From Proteobacteria bacterium UBA2383 (GTDB lineage: Bacteria; Pseudomonadota; Gammaproteobacteria; Competibacterales; Competibacteraceae), in assembly GCA_002343485.1 (NCBI GenBank), contig DDST01000092.1, positions 1-7,345 on the forward strand: a stretch of DNA of 7,345 nucleotides, read 5' to 3'. The position numbers were made by a program, and so were the translations under genes. Position 1 is the stretch's first letter. Every line of letters starts with the position of its first letter. Below, piece by piece: positions 5,363-7,345 of the stretch. The notes under the pieces are model-generated. The model searched no databases. It saw only the letters and a program-made list of their open reading frames with translations, and had not been told where the DNA came from.

Positions 5363-6565
5363 ATGGAAGCTTACAAGTGGAGCAGCGATACCCTGTTCAT
5401 TTTATCCGGCGCGGTTATGGTGCTCGCCATGCATGCCGGCTTTGCTTTTCTCGAACTGGGCACCGTGCGCAAGAAAAACCAGGTCAATGCTCTGGTTAAG
5501 ATTCTCTGTGATTTTGCGATGTCGACCATCGCTTACTTTTTCATTGGCTATAGCATCGCCTATGGCGTCAATTTCTTCTCCGGCGCTGAGACGCTTTTGC
5601 AGAAGAATGGTTATGAGCTTACCAAGTTCTTCTTCCTGCTGACATTTGCAGCGGCGGTTCCAGCGATTATTTCAGGAGGCATCGCCGAGCGTGCCCGGTT
5701 CAATCCGCAACTGATAGCAACCTTCCTGCTGGTCGGTTTCCTCTATCCCTTCTTTGAAGGAATCGCCTGGAACCAGCATTTCGGTATTCAGGCTTGGTTA
5801 AAAGCCAGTTTTGGCGCGGAATTTCATGATTTCGCCGGTTCAGTCGTGGTGCATACCATGGGTGGATGGATCGCATTGCCGGCGGTATTACTGCTTGGCG
5901 CCCGCCGGGGCCGCTATGGTAACGATGGACAGATTTCTGCCCATCCGCCGTCTTCGATTCCGTTTCTCGCGCTTGGCGCATGGATTCTGACTGTCGGCTG
6001 GTTCGGTTTTAACGTGATGAGCGCGCAAACATTGGAGAAAATCAGTGGCTTAGTTGCACTCAATTCACTGATGGCTATGGTGGGCGGCACTTTGGTTGCC
6101 CTATGGGTAGGCCGCAATGATCCAGGTTTCGTGCATAACGGCCCGCTGGCTGGACTGGTGGCGGTCTGCGCTGGCTCCGATGTTATGCACCCGATTGGTG
6201 CATTGATCGTTGGCGGTATTGCAGGCGCACTGTTCGTGGTCATGTTCACGCTGACCCAGAACCGCTGGAAAATCGATGACGTGTTGGGGGTATGGCCGCT
6301 GCATGGTCTTTGCGGGGCTTGGGGAGGCATCGCTGCCGGCATCTTTGGTCTTCCCGCGTTGGGCGGCGCCGGCGGCATCGCATTCCTGCCGCAATTGCTG
6401 ATGACCGCTATGGCGATTGCCGTGGCGCTGGGTGGAAGCGTGATCGTCTATGGGGTGCTGAAGCAGGTATTGGGGCTGCGCCTTAGTCCTGAAGAGGAGT
6501 TTAATGGCGCTGACCTGACGATTCACAAGATCACGGCAACTCCGGATCGTGAGTCAAGCTGGTAG
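5363..6565 (+). CDS. amt: Ammonium transporter (Amt/MEP/Rh family)
   Basis: Inner-membrane ammonium channel of 400 residues with about eleven membrane segments; proteins of this family form trimers. The pore residues are in place: D156 in DFAGS, twin histidines H164 (VVVH) and H314 (WPLHG), and F216 and S220 in WFGFNVMS, corresponding to the gate phenylalanine and ammonium-recruiting serine of E. coli AmtB. F95 in LLTFAAA probably supplies the second gate phenylalanine. There is no cleavable signal peptide; the protein opens with MEAYKWSSDTLF right before TM1. The C-terminal tail begins normally (GLRLSPEEEFNGADL) but continues IHKITATPDRESSW instead of the HGE-type ending. No glnK (PII) gene adjoins it, although amt and glnK are often paired. 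Likely regulation is by nitrogen status through the upstream NtrC-like and sigma-54-like elements. It is convergent with icmF. Confidence 0.95.
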   Translation: MEAYKWSSDTLFILSGAVMVLAMHAGFAFLELGTVRKKNQVNALVKILCDFAMSTIAYFFIGYSIAYGVNFFSGAETLLQKNGYELTKFFFLLTFAAAVPAIISGGIAERARFNPQLIATFLLVGFLYPFFEGIAWNQHFGIQAWLKASFGAEFHDFAGSVVVHTMGGWIALPAVLLLGARRGRYGNDGQISAHPPSSIPFLALGAWILTVGWFGFNVMSAQTLEKISGLVALNSLMAMVGGTLVALWVGRNDPGFVHNGPLAGLVAVCAGSDVMHPIGALIVGGIAGALFVVMFTLTQNRWKIDDVLGVWPLHGLCGAWGGIAAGIFGLPALGGAGGIAFLPQLLMTAMAIAVALGGSVIVYGVLKQVLGLRLSPEEEFNGADLTIHKITATPDRESSW

Positions 6566-6597
6566 GAAGCGGACGGACTGTAGGGTAAGCGCTGATT

Positions 6598-6619
6598 CCC
6601 TCCCCCTTGCGGGGGAGGG
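6598..6619. repeat. GC-rich palindrome between convergent amt and icmF
   Basis: CCCTCCCCC (6598-6606) pairs perfectly with GGGGGAGGG (6611-6619) across TTGC. It lies 32 bases after the amt stop and 9 bases from the icmF stop on the other strand. No T-tract follows on either strand. The motif resembles short palindromic units that I recall being scattered through many proteobacterial genomes, and it may serve both genes as a 3'-end hairpin. Confidence 0.65.
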
Positions 6620-6628
6620 GGCGCCAGA

Positions 6629-7345
6629 TCACATATTCCTGCGATATTGTCCACCGACCTCAAACAGCGCGTGGGTGATTTGCCCCAGCGAACAACACTG
6701 CACTGCATCCACCAGCACCGCGAATAGGTTCTCGTTGTTGATTGCCGCCTCTTTCAATCGATTGAGCATCCGGTCGCTATCTGGGCGATTCCGCGCCTGG
6801 AATTCCCGCAGCCGCCGCAATTGGCTTTGTTTCTCCTCCTCGGTGGAGCGAGCCAGCTCAATCTTGACCTGACCGGACTTGGCGTTGGGATTGCGGAAGG
6901 TGTTGACGCCAACGATAGGCAACGAGCCATCGTGCTTCAGCGTTTCGTAGTGCAGCGATTCTTCCTGAATCTTGCCGCGCTGATAGCCGGTTTCCATCGC
7001 ACCCAACACGCCACCGCGCTCGCTGATCCGTTCGAACTCCTGCAAGACCGCTTCTTCCACCAGGCCGGTCAATTCCTCGATGATGAACGCGCCCTGATTG
7101 GGATTTTCGTTCTTGGTCAAGCCCCACTCCTTGTTGATAATCAACTGCACGGCCATGGCCCGCCGCACCGATTCCTCGGTCGGCGTAGTAATCGCCTCAT
7201 CGTACGCATTGGTGTGCAGGGAATTGCAGTTGTCGTAGATGGCGATCAACGCCTGCAAAGTGGTGCGGATGTCGTTGAAATCCATTTCCTGGGCGTGCAA
7301 GGAACGGCCCGAGGTCTGGATGTGGTATTTCAGCTTCTGGCTGCG
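6629..7345 (-). CDS. icmF: Fused isobutyryl-CoA mutase (IcmF), C-terminal part (cut by window edge)
   Basis: The frame is open from the right edge to the TGA at 6631-6629, giving the last 238 residues of a protein of about 1,090. IcmF is a coenzyme B12-dependent mutase that interconverts isobutyryl-CoA and n-butyryl-CoA, and it carries its own G-protein chaperone domain between the B12 and substrate domains; those parts lie outside the window. The visible part is the end of the substrate-binding barrel and the tail. YHIQTSGRSLHAQEMDFND is followed by DNCNSLHTNAYDEAITTP, then ENPNQGAFIIEEL and GVLGAMETGYQRGKIQEES, ending LGQITHALFEVGGQYRRNM. These fit IcmF better than methylmalonyl-CoA mutase, which has a LHTNALDEAI-type sequence and a separate small subunit pattern. 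The residues that set substrate choice are upstream, so the exact substrate is not proven here. Confidence 0.88.
   Translation of the reverse strand, partial: RSQKLKYHIQTSGRSLHAQEMDFNDIRTTLQALIAIYDNCNSLHTNAYDEAITTPTEESVRRAMAVQLIINKEWGLTKNENPNQGAFIIEELTGLVEEAVLQEFERISERGGVLGAMETGYQRGKIQEESLHYETLKHDGSLPIVGVNTFRNPNAKSGQVKIELARSTEEEKQSQLRRLREFQARNRPDSDRMLNRLKEAAINNENLFAVLVDAVQCCSLGQITHALFEVGGQYRRNM

Noticed and set aside
5914..6378. A minus-strand frame of 154 codons opposite amt
   Set aside because: It is proline- and alanine-rich antisense of conserved membrane segments of the ammonium channel, with no motif of its own.

Overview
The window looks like chromosomal DNA of a gammaproteobacterium. 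GC content is moderate to high in genes, the intergenic gaps are AT-rich, and the gene types are typical of the class. A fused isobutyryl-CoA mutase beside an Amt channel and a TauE/SafE permease would suit a Competibacter-like, carbon-storing lineage, but that placement is inference. There are no tRNAs, rRNAs, insertion sequences, phage genes or CRISPR arrays.

Layout, left to right. (1) 1-923, minus strand: N-terminal 307 residues of a methyl-accepting chemotaxis protein whose signalling domain lies beyond the left edge. (2) 924-1228: a long non-coding leader with two inverted repeats and a good sigma-70-like minus-strand promoter, one of whose elements sits on a 43-nt near-perfect palindrome. 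(3) 1229-2029, minus strand: TauE/SafE permease with a GTG start. (4) 2250-3188, plus strand: atypical SDR of the NDUFA9-like group, divergent from the permease. (5) 3332-3895, minus strand: zinc-ribbon Nudix hydrolase, convergent with the SDR; each of these genes has its own hairpin in the gap. (6) 3958-5160, plus strand: VWA (CoxE/YehP-like) protein with an intact MIDAS, divergent from the Nudix gene across only 62 bp. (7) 5363-6565, plus strand: Amt ammonium channel, preceded by a region with NtrC-like and sigma-54-like elements. (8) 6629-7345, minus strand: C-terminal 238 residues of IcmF, convergent with amt and separated from it by a short GC-rich palindrome.

Nearly every gene is its own transcription unit, so there is no clear operon and no obvious defence island. 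The functions are chemotaxis sensing, anion export, quinone/respiratory-chain-associated SDR, nucleotide-pyrophosphate cleavage, ammonium uptake and acyl-CoA rearrangement. The part most likely to belong to a poorly described system is the VWA protein. Its relatives are usually encoded with a MoxR-type AAA+ ATPase and other partners, and none of these is present here. The most notable non-coding signals are the palindrome over the chemoreceptor promoter and the putative nitrogen-control region before amt.
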